Shown: positions 45,995-53,212 of the stretch, piece by piece
How the letters are laid out: each line of letters opens with the position of its first letter
Position numbering within the stretch: the first letter of the stretch is position 1
Assembly: GCF_000170895.1 (NCBI RefSeq)
Contig: NZ_ABCS01000033.1
Coordinates: 1-64,000 of the forward strand
DNA: 64,000 nucleotides
Origin: Plesiocystis pacifica SIR-1
GTDB taxonomy: Bacteria; Myxococcota_A; Polyangia; Nannocystales; Nannocystaceae
Direction: 5' to 3'
Notes under the pieces: generated by a model
What the model was told of the DNA's origin: nothing
What the model saw: the letters and a program-made list of their open reading frames with translations, nothing else
Databases searched by the model: none
Program-made: the position numbers and the translations under genes

Positions 45995-47710
45995 ATGTCG
46001 ATGCCCACCGATGCCGAGATTGCCCAGTCCGCCACCCTCGAGCCCATCACCAAGGTCGCCGAGTCCCTCGAGCTGGGTCCCGATCAGCTCGAGCTCTACG
46101 GCCGCTACAAGGCGAAGATCGACCTGGGCGTCGTCGACGAGCGCCGCGCGTCCCGACCCCGGGGCAAGCTCGTGCTGGTCACGGCGATGACCGCGACGCG
46201 CTTTGGCGACGGCAAGACGGTCACCTCCATCGGCCTGGCCCAGGGCCTGGGCAAGACCAACCGGCGCCACTGCCTGGCCCTGCGCGAGCCCTCCCTCGGC
46301 CCGACCTTCGGCATCAAGGGCGGCGCGGCGGGGGGCGGCTACGCCCAGGTCCTGCCCATGGAGGACATCAACATGCACTTCACCGGGGACCTGCACGCCA
46401 TCACCTCGGCCAACAACCTGCTCGCCGCGGCCACGGACAACCGCGTGCACTTCGAGCAGCGGGCGATCCGGCGGGGCAAGGCCGAGGCCACGGACGCGAC
46501 CGTGGACCCCGAGCGCATCGTGTGGCGCCGCGTCCTCGACATCTGCGACCGACAGCTGCGCAACTGCACGCTGGGCCAGGGCAAGGCCAGCGACGGCTTC
46601 CCGCACCAGTCGGGCTTCGACATCACCGCGGCCTCGGAGGTCATGGCGGTGCTCGCCCTGGCCAAGGACCGCGCCGACCTGCGCGCCCGCCTCGAGCGCA
46701 TGGTCGTCGCCTGGACCAAGGGCGGCCAGCCCGTGCGCGCCGGCGAGCTCGGCTGCATCGGCGCCCTCGAGGTCCTGCTCAAGGACGCGCTGGCGCCCAA
46801 CTTGGTCCAGACCATCGAGCACACCCCGGCGCTGATCCACTGCGGCCCCTTCGCCAACATCGCCCACGGCTGCAACAGCATCGTGGCCACGGAGCTCGCC
46901 CTGCACAGCGCCGACTGGTGCGTGACCGAGGCCGGCTTCGCCGCGGACCTGGGCGCCGAAAAATTCCTCGATATCAAGTGCCGCGAGCTCGGCCACTTCC
47001 CCGCGGCGGTGGTCCTCGTGGTCACCTGCCGGGCCATGAAGCTCCACGGCGGGGTCGATCTCGACGCCGTCGGGGCCGAGAACGTCGAGGCCATCGAGGC
47101 CGGCTTCGCCAACGTCCGCGTGCACCTCGACAACCTGCGCCGGGTCTACGGCGTGCCCGTGGTCGTCAGCCTCAACCGCTTCCACTTCGACTCCGACGCC
47201 GAGATCGCCGCGGTCCGCCGCCTCGTCGAAGCGGAAAAGGCCGACCTGGCCCTCTACGAGGGCTTCGCCCGGGGCGGCGAGGGAGCCGTCGAGCTCGCCG
47301 ACAAGGTCGCCGCCGCGGCCGAGGGCGGCAACCAGGCGCTGCGCCCGGTCTACGACCTGGACATGTCGCTGAAGGAGAAGGTCGAGCGCCTGGCCCGGGA
47401 GGTCTACCGGGCCGACGGCGTCGACTGGAGCGAGGAGGCTGAGGCTGACCTCGCGCGGATCCAAGAGCACGGCGCGGACGCGCTGCCGATCTGCGTGGCC
47501 AAGACCCAGCACTCGATCTCCGACAACCCCAAGCTGCGCGGCGCGCCCTCGGGCTGGCGACTGCGCGTGGGCGGGCTGCGGCTGTCGGCGGGGGCAGGCT
47601 TCGTGGTCGTGCGGACCGGGGACTTGATGCTGATGCCGGGGATGCCCAAGCGCTCGGCGGCGCAAGTCATCGGCTTCGGGCCGGACGGCAACATCGTCGG
47701 CCTTTCTTGA
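45995..47710 (+). CDS. fhs: formate--tetrahydrofolate ligase
   Basis: A 571-residue formyl-THF synthetase (formate + ATP + THF to 10-formyl-THF), a little longer than the usual 555. Family segments are present: the ITKVAESLEL start, a P-loop of the form TRFGDGKTVTSIGLAQGL, REPSLGPTFGIKGGAAGGGYAQ, the long MEDINMHFTGDLHAITSANN block, GFDITAASEVMA, VTEAGFAADLGAEKF and PVVVSLNRF. The P-loop deviates slightly from the standard TPAGEGK. The ATG at 45995 matches the usual N-terminus; TACAAC lies nine bases upstream. Single gene for one-carbon metabolism; a structured repeat begins at the base after its stop codon. Confidence 0.93.
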   Translation: MSMPTDAEIAQSATLEPITKVAESLELGPDQLELYGRYKAKIDLGVVDERRASRPRGKLVLVTAMTATRFGDGKTVTSIGLAQGLGKTNRRHCLALREPSLGPTFGIKGGAAGGGYAQVLPMEDINMHFTGDLHAITSANNLLAAATDNRVHFEQRAIRRGKAEATDATVDPERIVWRRVLDICDRQLRNCTLGQGKASDGFPHQSGFDITAASEVMAVLALAKDRADLRARLERMVVAWTKGGQPVRAGELGCIGALEVLLKDALAPNLVQTIEHTPALIHCGPFANIAHGCNSIVATELALHSADWCVTEAGFAADLGAEKFLDIKCRELGHFPAAVVLVVTCRAMKLHGGVDLDAVGAENVEAIEAGFANVRVHLDNLRRVYGVPVVVSLNRFHFDSDAEIAAVRRLVEAEKADLALYEGFARGGEGAVELADKVAAAAEGGNQALRPVYDLDMSLKEKVERLAREVYRADGVDWSEEAEADLARIQEHGADALPICVAKTQHSISDNPKLRGAPSGWRLRVGGLRLSAGAGFVVVRTGDLMLMPGMPKRSAAQVIGFGPDGNIVGLS

Positions 47711-47844
47711 TATGCCCCCGCAGGCGGATCGGACCGGGGGCGCTTCGTCGCTGCCGCTCCTCCGCTTTGGTCGTGGGGCAATGGGGTTCGTGCCTGGGAG
47801 GGGGCATGTGGTCGCCCCCGCTGGCGGGGGCGTTGTTTGGCGGG
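47711..47844 (+). repeat. structured dispersed repeat, copy A (after fhs)
   Basis: Begins directly after the fhs stop and matches the segment after cysS (60930-61062) along its whole length. Conserved blocks are GCTTCGTCGCTG, CCGCTCCTCCGCT and GGGGCATGTGGTCGCCCCC. Helix 1: ATGCCCCC (47712-47719) with GGGGGCAT (47800-47807), extended by CAGGC/GCCTG. Helix 2: CGCCCCC (47813-47819) with GGGGGCG (47826-47832), followed by a T-rich TTGTTTGG, so the element may also end transcription. Confidence 0.75.
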
Positions 47845-48145
47845 GGGGAAGACCGGTGGGATTCTGGCGGGGGAAGACCGGTGGGGATTCTGGCGGGGGA
47901 AGACCGGTGGGGATTCTGGCGGGGGAAGACCGGTGGGGATTCTGGCGGGGGGAAGACCGGTGGGGATTCGGGGGGGGAAGACCGGTGGGATTTTGGCGGG
48001 GGTGAGGGCCGGTGGCGATTTTGGGGGGTGAGGGCTGGCGTGGGTGAGGCCGGTGGGGATTTTGGCGGGGGTGAGGGCTGGTGGGGAGTGGCGGGGTGAG
48101 GGTCGGGTCGGTGGGGGGTCTGGCGGGGTGAGGGCTGGCGGGGTT
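47841..48145 (+). repeat. G-rich 26-bp minisatellite
   Basis: About eleven tandem units. The first six (47849-48000) are near-identical copies of AAGACCGGTGGGGATTCTGG plus CGGGGG, 25-27 bp each; later ones are degenerate (GTGAGGGCTGG...). The array starts at the 3' end of structured repeat A and ends 28 bp before the minus-strand phosphodiesterase stop. Frames through it are open only because of the repeat; no gene is supported. Runs of four to seven G make G-quadruplexes likely. Confidence 0.9.
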
Positions 48146-48172
48146 AGGGGCGGGTGACCCGGTCGGGGTTGG

Positions 48173-49264
48173 TTAGCCTCCGAGGTGCCAGGAGCTTCCG
48201 GTGATGTACTCGGGGAGGTCGATGCCCATGTGCGTCAGGGCTGTGGGGGCGGCGTCGAAGTTGCGGGGCCCAGACTGGGTGTCGGGGTCGTAGTCGGGCA
48301 GAGGGCCGGCAACCTCGGGGCTGGAGACGAGGAAGAAGATCGCCTCGCAGGCCTCGCAGTTGCCGCCGTGGTCGGTGCCTTCGCCGCCGTGGTCGGTGGT
48401 GACGACGACCTGCCACGCTTCCTGGTCGAAGCTCGGGCGCGCTTTCACGGCGTCGAGGATGGAGCCGAGTTGGGCGTCTGCGGCTTCGATGGCGGCGAGG
48501 TACTCGGGGACTTCGGGGCTGAAGCCGAAGCGATGTCCGGTCCCGTCGGTGTCGTCGAGGAACAAGAAGATCGCGTCGACGGGGGCGCCGCGGGTCCAGG
48601 CGCTGTTGGCCGAGCCGGCGTCGTCTTCGAAGCTCCCGTTCAAGAGCGCGACGACCCGCTCGGTGTTCGTCGGGTCGGTGCCGTGCTTGACGTAGTCGGC
48701 GGTGCAGGGGATGGCGAGGTCGAGGCCCCAGGTGAACAGGTAGGCCGTGCCCAGCGAGGGGGCGGCGGACTCGAGCAGGCTGAGGTAGTGGGGGAAGGCC
48801 TCGGCGTCTCCGAGGGGGACCTCGTCGTTGCTCGAGACCCCGTGCTGGGCACCGATCGCGCCGGTCATGATCGACCAGTGGTTGGGGCCGCTGACGGTGT
48901 CCGCGTCGGTCAGGGTCCTGGCCTTGCCCGTGTGGGCGCCGCCGTAGCCCGGGGCCCAGCTCCCGTCGGCGAGGGCGTCGAGGGTCGGGGTGTTCGCGGT
49001 CGCCATCGCGTCGGGGCGGACGCCGTCGAGGGCGACGACGAGGCTCTTGCGCGCCTTGGGCTCGCCGGCGGTGGTGTCCGACTCGTCCGAGCTCGCCTCG
49101 TCCGAGCTGTCCGAACCCGAGCTGGTGTCGGTGTCGGTGTCGGTGTCGACCTCGGTCTGGGTCGAGGAGGTGTCTGGGGCGGTCGCCGGATCGTCGGGCT
49201 GTCCGCACGCGGACACCAGCGACCAGGAGAGCACGCAGGGGATCGAAAGCAGCCGGACTCGCAT
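48173..49264 (-). CDS. type I phosphodiesterase/nucleotide pyrophosphatase lipoprotein
   Basis: A 363-residue lipoprotein of the alkaline phosphatase superfamily. The ATG at 49264 starts a signal peptide (LLSIPCVLSWSLVSAC, lipid Cys20), then an acidic Thr/Asp/Ser linker (VDTDTDTDTSSGSDSS). The catalytic domain follows: SLVVALDGVRPD (metal Asp), the nucleophile region DTVSGPNHWSIMTG (Ser in place of the usual Thr), LDDTDGTGHRFG and TTDHGGEG with the remaining metal ligands. It hydrolyses phosphodiesters or nucleotide pyrophosphates outside the cytoplasm. The substrate is not predictable. The 3' end abuts the minisatellite. Confidence 0.85.
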   Translation of the reverse strand: MRVRLLSIPCVLSWSLVSACGQPDDPATAPDTSSTQTEVDTDTDTDTSSGSDSSDEASSDESDTTAGEPKARKSLVVALDGVRPDAMATANTPTLDALADGSWAPGYGGAHTGKARTLTDADTVSGPNHWSIMTGAIGAQHGVSSNDEVPLGDAEAFPHYLSLLESAAPSLGTAYLFTWGLDLAIPCTADYVKHGTDPTNTERVVALLNGSFEDDAGSANSAWTRGAPVDAIFLFLDDTDGTGHRFGFSPEVPEYLAAIEAADAQLGSILDAVKARPSFDQEAWQVVVTTDHGGEGTDHGGNCEACEAIFFLVSSPEVAGPLPDYDPDTQSGPRNFDAAPTALTHMGIDLPEYITGSSWHLGG

Positions 49265-49332
49265 GAGCTTGGCTCGGATGATGGCAACGGGGTCGTCGCC
49301 CATCAAGACGGCGAGGGTGGCACTCGAGGGCT

Positions 49333-49680
49333 TCACGCCCGCGTGACGGCGACGAGCTGCTCCCGGAGCCAGGCGTGCTCGGGGTCGCGCTCGTGGCGTT
49401 GGTGCCAGATGGCGCAGAGCTCGAAGCCAGGCAGGTCCAGGGGCGGCTTGCGGGTGATCAGGTCGAGGGCCTCGGCGTAGCGAGCGGCGACGCGGGAGGC
49501 GACGGTCAGCACGCAGTCCGAGTTGGCGACGAAGCGGGGCGCGATGTGGGAGTTGGACACGCTGCGGGCGACTCGACGCTCGAGCCCGAGCTCGGCGAGG
49601 AGCTCGTCGACGACGCCCCGGGGCTGGCCGCGGGGGGCGACGAGGACGTGGTCGAGGGCGGCGCCGCGCGCCTGAGCCGA
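49333..49680 (-). pseudogene. LysR-type regulator remnant (C-terminal third)
   Basis: This frame encodes about 110 residues that match the end of LysR-family effector-binding domains: LDHVLVAPRGQPRGVVDELL, FVANSDCVLTVASRVAARYA, LDLITRKPPLDLPGFELCAIWHQRHERDPEHAWLREQL. The DNA-binding domain and first half of the effector domain are gone; upstream the frame meets the end of an unrelated lipoprotein gene at 49682. No good start codon precedes the homologous part. I read it as a truncated relic left by a deletion or rearrangement, not an active regulator. Confidence 0.75.
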
Positions 49681-49681
49681 G

Positions 49682-51004
49682 CTAGGGGGCGAGCAGCTCG
49701 ATGGTCCCCGAGTCGACGTCGACGGCGAAGTAGGCGTCGTCGTCGGGGCAGCTGACGCTCCACTTGTGGCGGTAGTAGAGCAGGCGGTCGCGGACCGAGT
49801 CGAAGGCGACGTCGGTGATGCACCGCGTGGACATCGGCGGCTCGTCGTCGGGGCTGCCGGCGTGGACCAGGGTCGCCGGGCTCGAGGGCGAGCCGTCGAT
49901 GGGCTGGAGCACCGTCGCGTAGCCCCCGGTCACCGGCAGGACCACGTAGGCGCGGGCGTTCGCGTAGTCGAGGGTCGTGTACTTGCGGTACTGGTTGAGC
50001 CCGAGCTCGACGCCCCCGAGGCTCGGGGCTAGCTCGGCCAGGAGCTGGGTCGCGGCAGGCTCGCTGTAGGGGGAGAAGTGCTCCCAGTTCGCGGGCTCCG
50101 TGAACACCACGGTGTTCGCGTCGTGGACGGGGCTGGTGGTCAGGCCGCGGGGCGCCGACTCGAACAGGCCCTCGGTGCACTCGAACTCGTCGCCCCACTC
50201 GCAGTAGCCGTCGTAGACGAACTCCGAGTCGAGGATCTCGAGGGTCAGCGGGTCGGCCTCGCGGACGTAGAAGCTGCAGGCGTTGGGATCGCAGTCGGCG
50301 TAGATGTAGCGGAGGGTGTCCGTGTGCGGGTCGATGATCGGGCTGTCGAACTCGCGCCCGTCGCCGCAGTCGTCGCAGCAGATCACCTCGATCTCCTCGA
50401 GGTGTTCGACCTCGCCGGTCTCGAGGTCGGCGCGGACGTACTCCTCGAGGGCGCAGTACAGGCCCTCTTCTTCGCTGAAGTAGCTGTGGCGCACGAACAC
50501 GTAGGCCCAGTCGAGGGGCCGGTCGAGGGCGAACTGTCTGACGGTGGTGCGGTGGTCGGCGGGCCACGGCCAGGTGTCGACGAGCACGCTCTCGACCCCC
50601 GTGACGGGGTTGACGGTCAGCAGCCCGTCCGTGTCGTCGTCGAGCTCGAAGCTGCGGACCCAGCGGTCTCGAAGGGGGTCGAAGCCGTCCTGGGTGACGA
50701 GCTCGGGGACGATGGGTTCACCCGTGGTCGACTCGGACTCGGAAGACTCGGACTCGGACTCGGACTCGGACTCGGAGGACTCGGAGTCCGTCGTCTCGGT
50801 GCCGGTCGATTCGGTAGATTCGGTCGATTCCGTATCGGTGTCGGTACCGGTCGTTTCGGTGTCTGAGTCGGCGTCAGTGTCCTCGGTGTCCTCGGCGGCC
50901 TCGTCACCGTCGAGGCCGGGCCCGCTGGGGGGCTCGCAGGCGCACAGGCCGAACGCGATCAGCGGGAGGACGAGGACTCTTTTCGACGCGGAGCGAAGCG
51001 GCAC
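49682..51004 (-). CDS. lipoprotein with acidic linker and propeller-like domain
   Basis: A 440-residue lipoprotein. Signal peptide with FGLCAC lipobox (Cys23), then about 75 residues of Ser/Thr/Glu/Asp (TESTESTESTGTETTDSESS). The C-terminal 340 residues have repeated strands such as RWVRSFELDDDTDGLLTVNP, FVRHSYFSEEEGLY, FDSPIIDPHTDTLRYIYADC and FDSVRDRLLYYRHKW that suggest a beta-propeller of the TolB/YncE sort, with several Cys pairs (CCDDCGDG). No enzyme motif. The start is a GTG. A truncated copy of its last 50 residues lies upstream at 51068-51289. Confidence 0.75.
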   Translation of the reverse strand: MPLRSASKRVLVLPLIAFGLCACEPPSGPGLDGDEAAEDTEDTDADSDTETTGTDTDTESTESTESTGTETTDSESSESESESESESSESESTTGEPIVPELVTQDGFDPLRDRWVRSFELDDDTDGLLTVNPVTGVESVLVDTWPWPADHRTTVRQFALDRPLDWAYVFVRHSYFSEEEGLYCALEEYVRADLETGEVEHLEEIEVICCDDCGDGREFDSPIIDPHTDTLRYIYADCDPNACSFYVREADPLTLEILDSEFVYDGYCEWGDEFECTEGLFESAPRGLTTSPVHDANTVVFTEPANWEHFSPYSEPAATQLLAELAPSLGGVELGLNQYRKYTTLDYANARAYVVLPVTGGYATVLQPIDGSPSSPATLVHAGSPDDEPPMSTRCITDVAFDSVRDRLLYYRHKWSVSCPDDDAYFAVDVDSGTIELLAP

Positions 51005-51067
51005 CCATCAGGCTTGTCACCACTCGGGGGCCGAAGCAACGTCGAGTTTTTGGAACGCGTGGGCGGG

Positions 51068-51289
51068 TCAGGGGCTGAGCAGCTCGACGGTTCCGGCGTC
51101 GACGTCGACGCCGCGGTGCGCCGGTTCGGGGCAGGCCGCCTTGTACTTCCAGCGCCAGTAGAGCACGCGGTTGCGGACGGAGTCGAAGGCCGCGTCGCGG
51201 ATGCACTCGGTCGAGAGCTGTTCCTCGCCGCCGGCCCCGAGGTCGAAGCGCGGGTTGATCATGGTGCACGCCGACAGCCCACAGAGCAC
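51068..51289 (-). pseudogene. truncated duplicate of the propeller lipoprotein 3' end
   Basis: The last 50 or so of 73 residues (STECIRDAAFDSVRNRVLYW to VDVDAGTVELLSP) match the end of the neighbouring lipoprotein (STRCITDVAFDSVRDRLLYY to VDVDSGTIELLAP). What precedes is short, without a full signal peptide, though LCGLSAC mimics a lipobox. Most likely a partial gene duplication in decay; a very small secreted protein cannot be excluded. It follows the dehalogenase gene by 13 bp. Confidence 0.65.
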
Positions 51290-51302
51290 CCTCTGCCCGC
51301 GC

Positions 51303-52196
51303 TCACTGCCCGAAGGCGGCGAGGGCGGCCCGAGCGATGGGCTCGCCGTGCTCTTGAACGAAGTGCCCGCCGGCCTCGACGATCATGGGCTCGGGGCAGC
51401 CGCCGATGGCCTGGCGCAACATCCCCATCACCTCCGGGCCCAACACGGGGTCCTGGGGCCCGACGGCCATGAAGGTCGGCCCGGACCACTGCGTGGACCA
51501 AAAGGACATCGCCTGGCGGCCGATCTCGGCGCCCTCCATGTCCGGGGTGATCGGCACGATGGCCGGGAAGCGGCGCACGCCAGCTTTGAACTCGGGCCCG
51601 GGGAAGGGGGCGTCGTAGGCCGCGACCTCGGCGTCGGTGATGCCCGGGATCGCGCGCTGCATCAGCTTGCCGACGTCGAGGTCGGGGCTGTTGGCCACGA
51701 AGTCGCGCCAGCTCTCGAAGCCCTTGCCCGGGCTCAGGCCCACGGCGAGCGCCGTGTTCATCACGATCAGCCGGTCGACGAGCTGGGGACGATCGACGGG
51801 CAGGGTCAGCCCCAGGATGCCGCCCCAGTCCTGGCACACCAAGGTCACGCGCTCGAGCTGGAGGGCGTCGAGGAAGGCGAGCAGGCTGCGGCGGTGAAAG
51901 CCGAAGGTGTAGACGGCGTCGTCCGTGGGCTTGTCCGAGCGGCCAAAGCCGAACAGGTCCGGGGCGACGACGCGCCCGCCCGCGGCGGTGAACACCGGGA
52001 GCATCTTGCGATACAGGAAGCTCCACGAGGGCTCGCCGTGGAGGCACAAGAAGGTGTGCTCGGCGTCCCGCGGGCCCTCGTCGACGTAGTGCATGCGTAG
52101 GCCCTCGAAGCCCGGCAGGCCCTCGAGGTAGTGGGGCGCGTAGGGAAAGTCGGGCAGGTCGGCGAAGCGGTCGTCGGGGGTGCGGACGAATTCCAT
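51303..52196 (-). CDS. haloalkane dehalogenase, subfamily I type
   Basis: A 297-residue alpha/beta hydrolase of the haloalkane dehalogenase subfamily I. Nucleophile Asp123 sits in VCQDWGG with halide-binding Trp124; the oxyanion-hole motif is HGEPSWSFLY (52-61 region), the late acid is in GPQDPVLG, and the base His in AGGHFVQEHGE. The reaction is hydrolytic removal of halide from haloalkanes, though natural substrates are usually unknown. The ATG at 52196 fits the family N-terminus; a TATCTT box (52207-52212) ends ten bases before it. Cytoplasmic. It lies 33 bp downstream of the ompA-like gene on the same strand. Confidence 0.88.
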   Translation of the reverse strand: MEFVRTPDDRFADLPDFPYAPHYLEGLPGFEGLRMHYVDEGPRDAEHTFLCLHGEPSWSFLYRKMLPVFTAAGGRVVAPDLFGFGRSDKPTDDAVYTFGFHRRSLLAFLDALQLERVTLVCQDWGGILGLTLPVDRPQLVDRLIVMNTALAVGLSPGKGFESWRDFVANSPDLDVGKLMQRAIPGITDAEVAAYDAPFPGPEFKAGVRRFPAIVPITPDMEGAEIGRQAMSFWSTQWSGPTFMAVGPQDPVLGPEVMGMLRQAIGGCPEPMIVEAGGHFVQEHGEPIARAALAAFGQ

Positions 52197-52229
52197 GGCG
52201 GGCGCCAAGATATCAGGGCGCCGCCGGGC

Positions 52230-52907
52230 TCAGGGCGCCGCCGGGCTCAGGCCGCAGTTGGGGTCGTCGCGCCACGCGGGCGCCGTGAACACCAGGTCGA
52301 CTCGGCGGTTGTGCCTCCGGCCCTCTTTGGTCTCGTTGGTGTCGATGGGCCTGTCTTCGCCGTAGCCCCGGGCCTGGATGCGCTCGGCGGCGACGCCTTT
52401 TTGAATGAGAAAGTCCGCGACGGCCTCGGCCTGGCGCTGGGTCGGGCGGGCGCTCATGTAGCGGTGCTGGTCGGCCGTGACCGTGTCCTCGTGGGCTTGG
52501 ATCTCGAGCTCGAGCTCGGGGTAGGCCACGAGCACGGCGGCGACGGACTCGAGCAAGGGGAGGGAGTCGCGGGCGAGGGTGGCCTTGGTGCGGTGCTCGA
52601 ACTCGAGGCCCTCGATGGTGCCCTCGAGGGCGGCGACCTCCTCGGGCACGCGATCGGGGCAGCCGTCGGCGTCGGCGATGCCGTTGACGCACTCGGGCTC
52701 GGCCGGGCAGTCGTCATCTCGTGCCGCGATGCCGTCGTCGTCGTCGTCGGCCGCCGGGTCGGTGAGCGCGGCGGGGGTCTCGACGATGACAGGGGTCGGG
52801 GCCTCGGCGGCCTCGATCGCGCTGGTGGTTGGAGCGACGGCGGGGACGTCCGCGGCGGGGCAGGCCAGGGCGAGTCCAGCCAGGAGGGGAAGCAGGCGCC
52901 GCGCCAT
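52230..52907 (-). CDS. OmpA-family outer membrane lipoprotein
   Basis: A 225-residue protein with a lipoprotein signal (LLPLLAGLALAC, Cys16), an Ala/Pro/Thr-rich linker, a calcium-type acidic stretch (ADDDDDGIAARDDDC) as in thrombospondin type 3 repeats, and an OmpA/Pal peptidoglycan-binding domain (about 95-210; VLVAYPELELEIQAHEDTV, RPTQRQAEAVADFLIQKGV, RIQARGYGEDRPIDTN, EGRRHNRRVDLVF). It tethers the outer membrane to peptidoglycan. A TAGCAT box ends exactly six bases before the ATG. Upstream lies a large palindrome at 53024-53171. Confidence 0.88.
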   Translation of the reverse strand: MARRLLPLLAGLALACPAADVPAVAPTTSAIEAAEAPTPVIVETPAALTDPAADDDDDGIAARDDDCPAEPECVNGIADADGCPDRVPEEVAALEGTIEGLEFEHRTKATLARDSLPLLESVAAVLVAYPELELEIQAHEDTVTADQHRYMSARPTQRQAEAVADFLIQKGVAAERIQARGYGEDRPIDTNETKEGRRHNRRVDLVFTAPAWRDDPNCGLSPAAP

Positions 52908-52913
52908 GAGGGC

Positions 52914-52919
52914 ATGCTA
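52914..52919 (-). promoter_or_regulatory. TAGCAT box of the ompA-like gene, leaderless
   Basis: On the minus strand TAGCAT (52919 to 52914) is followed by six bases and the ATG at 52907. It is inside the 11-bp sequence GCATGCTAGCA (plus strand 52912-52922), which occurs again exactly at 53173-53183. Confidence 0.55.
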
Positions 52920-53023
52920 GCAGTCGCCCACCCCGGCCGCGCCGGGACCCATGATCCACGAAAACATCGTCCACGGACTCAGCTGGCGTGGAACCCGTGG
53001 GCGGCTGCCTTTCTCGGTAGGCC

Positions 53024-53171
53024 GGGGATTTCCTCGACACGGGCCACAGCACGCCCCCGACGCGCGAGTCCTTTGTCGCCAAAAGCTCGCAGTACACCCG
53101 GTACAGCTTCGTTTTGGCTTCGCGGTCTCGCACGCCCGTGACGCACTGTGGCCCGCGCCGAGAAAATCCCC
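53024..53171 (-). ncRNA. candidate structured RNA from a 148-nt near-palindrome
   Basis: The arms 53024-53071 and 53124-53171 pair over 48 positions: 37 Watson-Crick pairs, three true mismatches, and eight C-A mismatches on the plus strand that become G-U pairs on the minus strand. Inside are GCCAAAA/TTTTGGC (53078-53084 with 53112-53118) and GTAC/GTAC around an ACCCG loop (53096-53100). A TAGCAT box at 53175-53180 would start a minus-strand RNA almost at the first base of the helix. No coding frame is convincing, and the 305-bp gap (52908-53212) holds nothing else supported. Confidence 0.5.
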
Positions 53172-53174
53172 AGC

Positions 53175-53180
53175 ATGCTA
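53175..53180 (-). promoter_or_regulatory. second TAGCAT box, at the head of the palindrome
   Basis: Part of the exact 11-bp repeat GCATGCTAGCA (53173-53183) shared with the ompA-like promoter. On the minus strand a start about seven bases downstream would fall on the GGGGATTTT that opens the helix. Confidence 0.4.
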
Positions 53181-53212
53181 GCAAACTCCGACCAGGGCTC
53201 GAGAACCATGGC

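Noticed and set aside
47707-48099. Gly/Trp/Arg-rich ORFs in all plus frames over the minisatellite
   Set aside because: They exist only because the 26-bp repeat lacks stops; no start signal and no match to protein-like composition.
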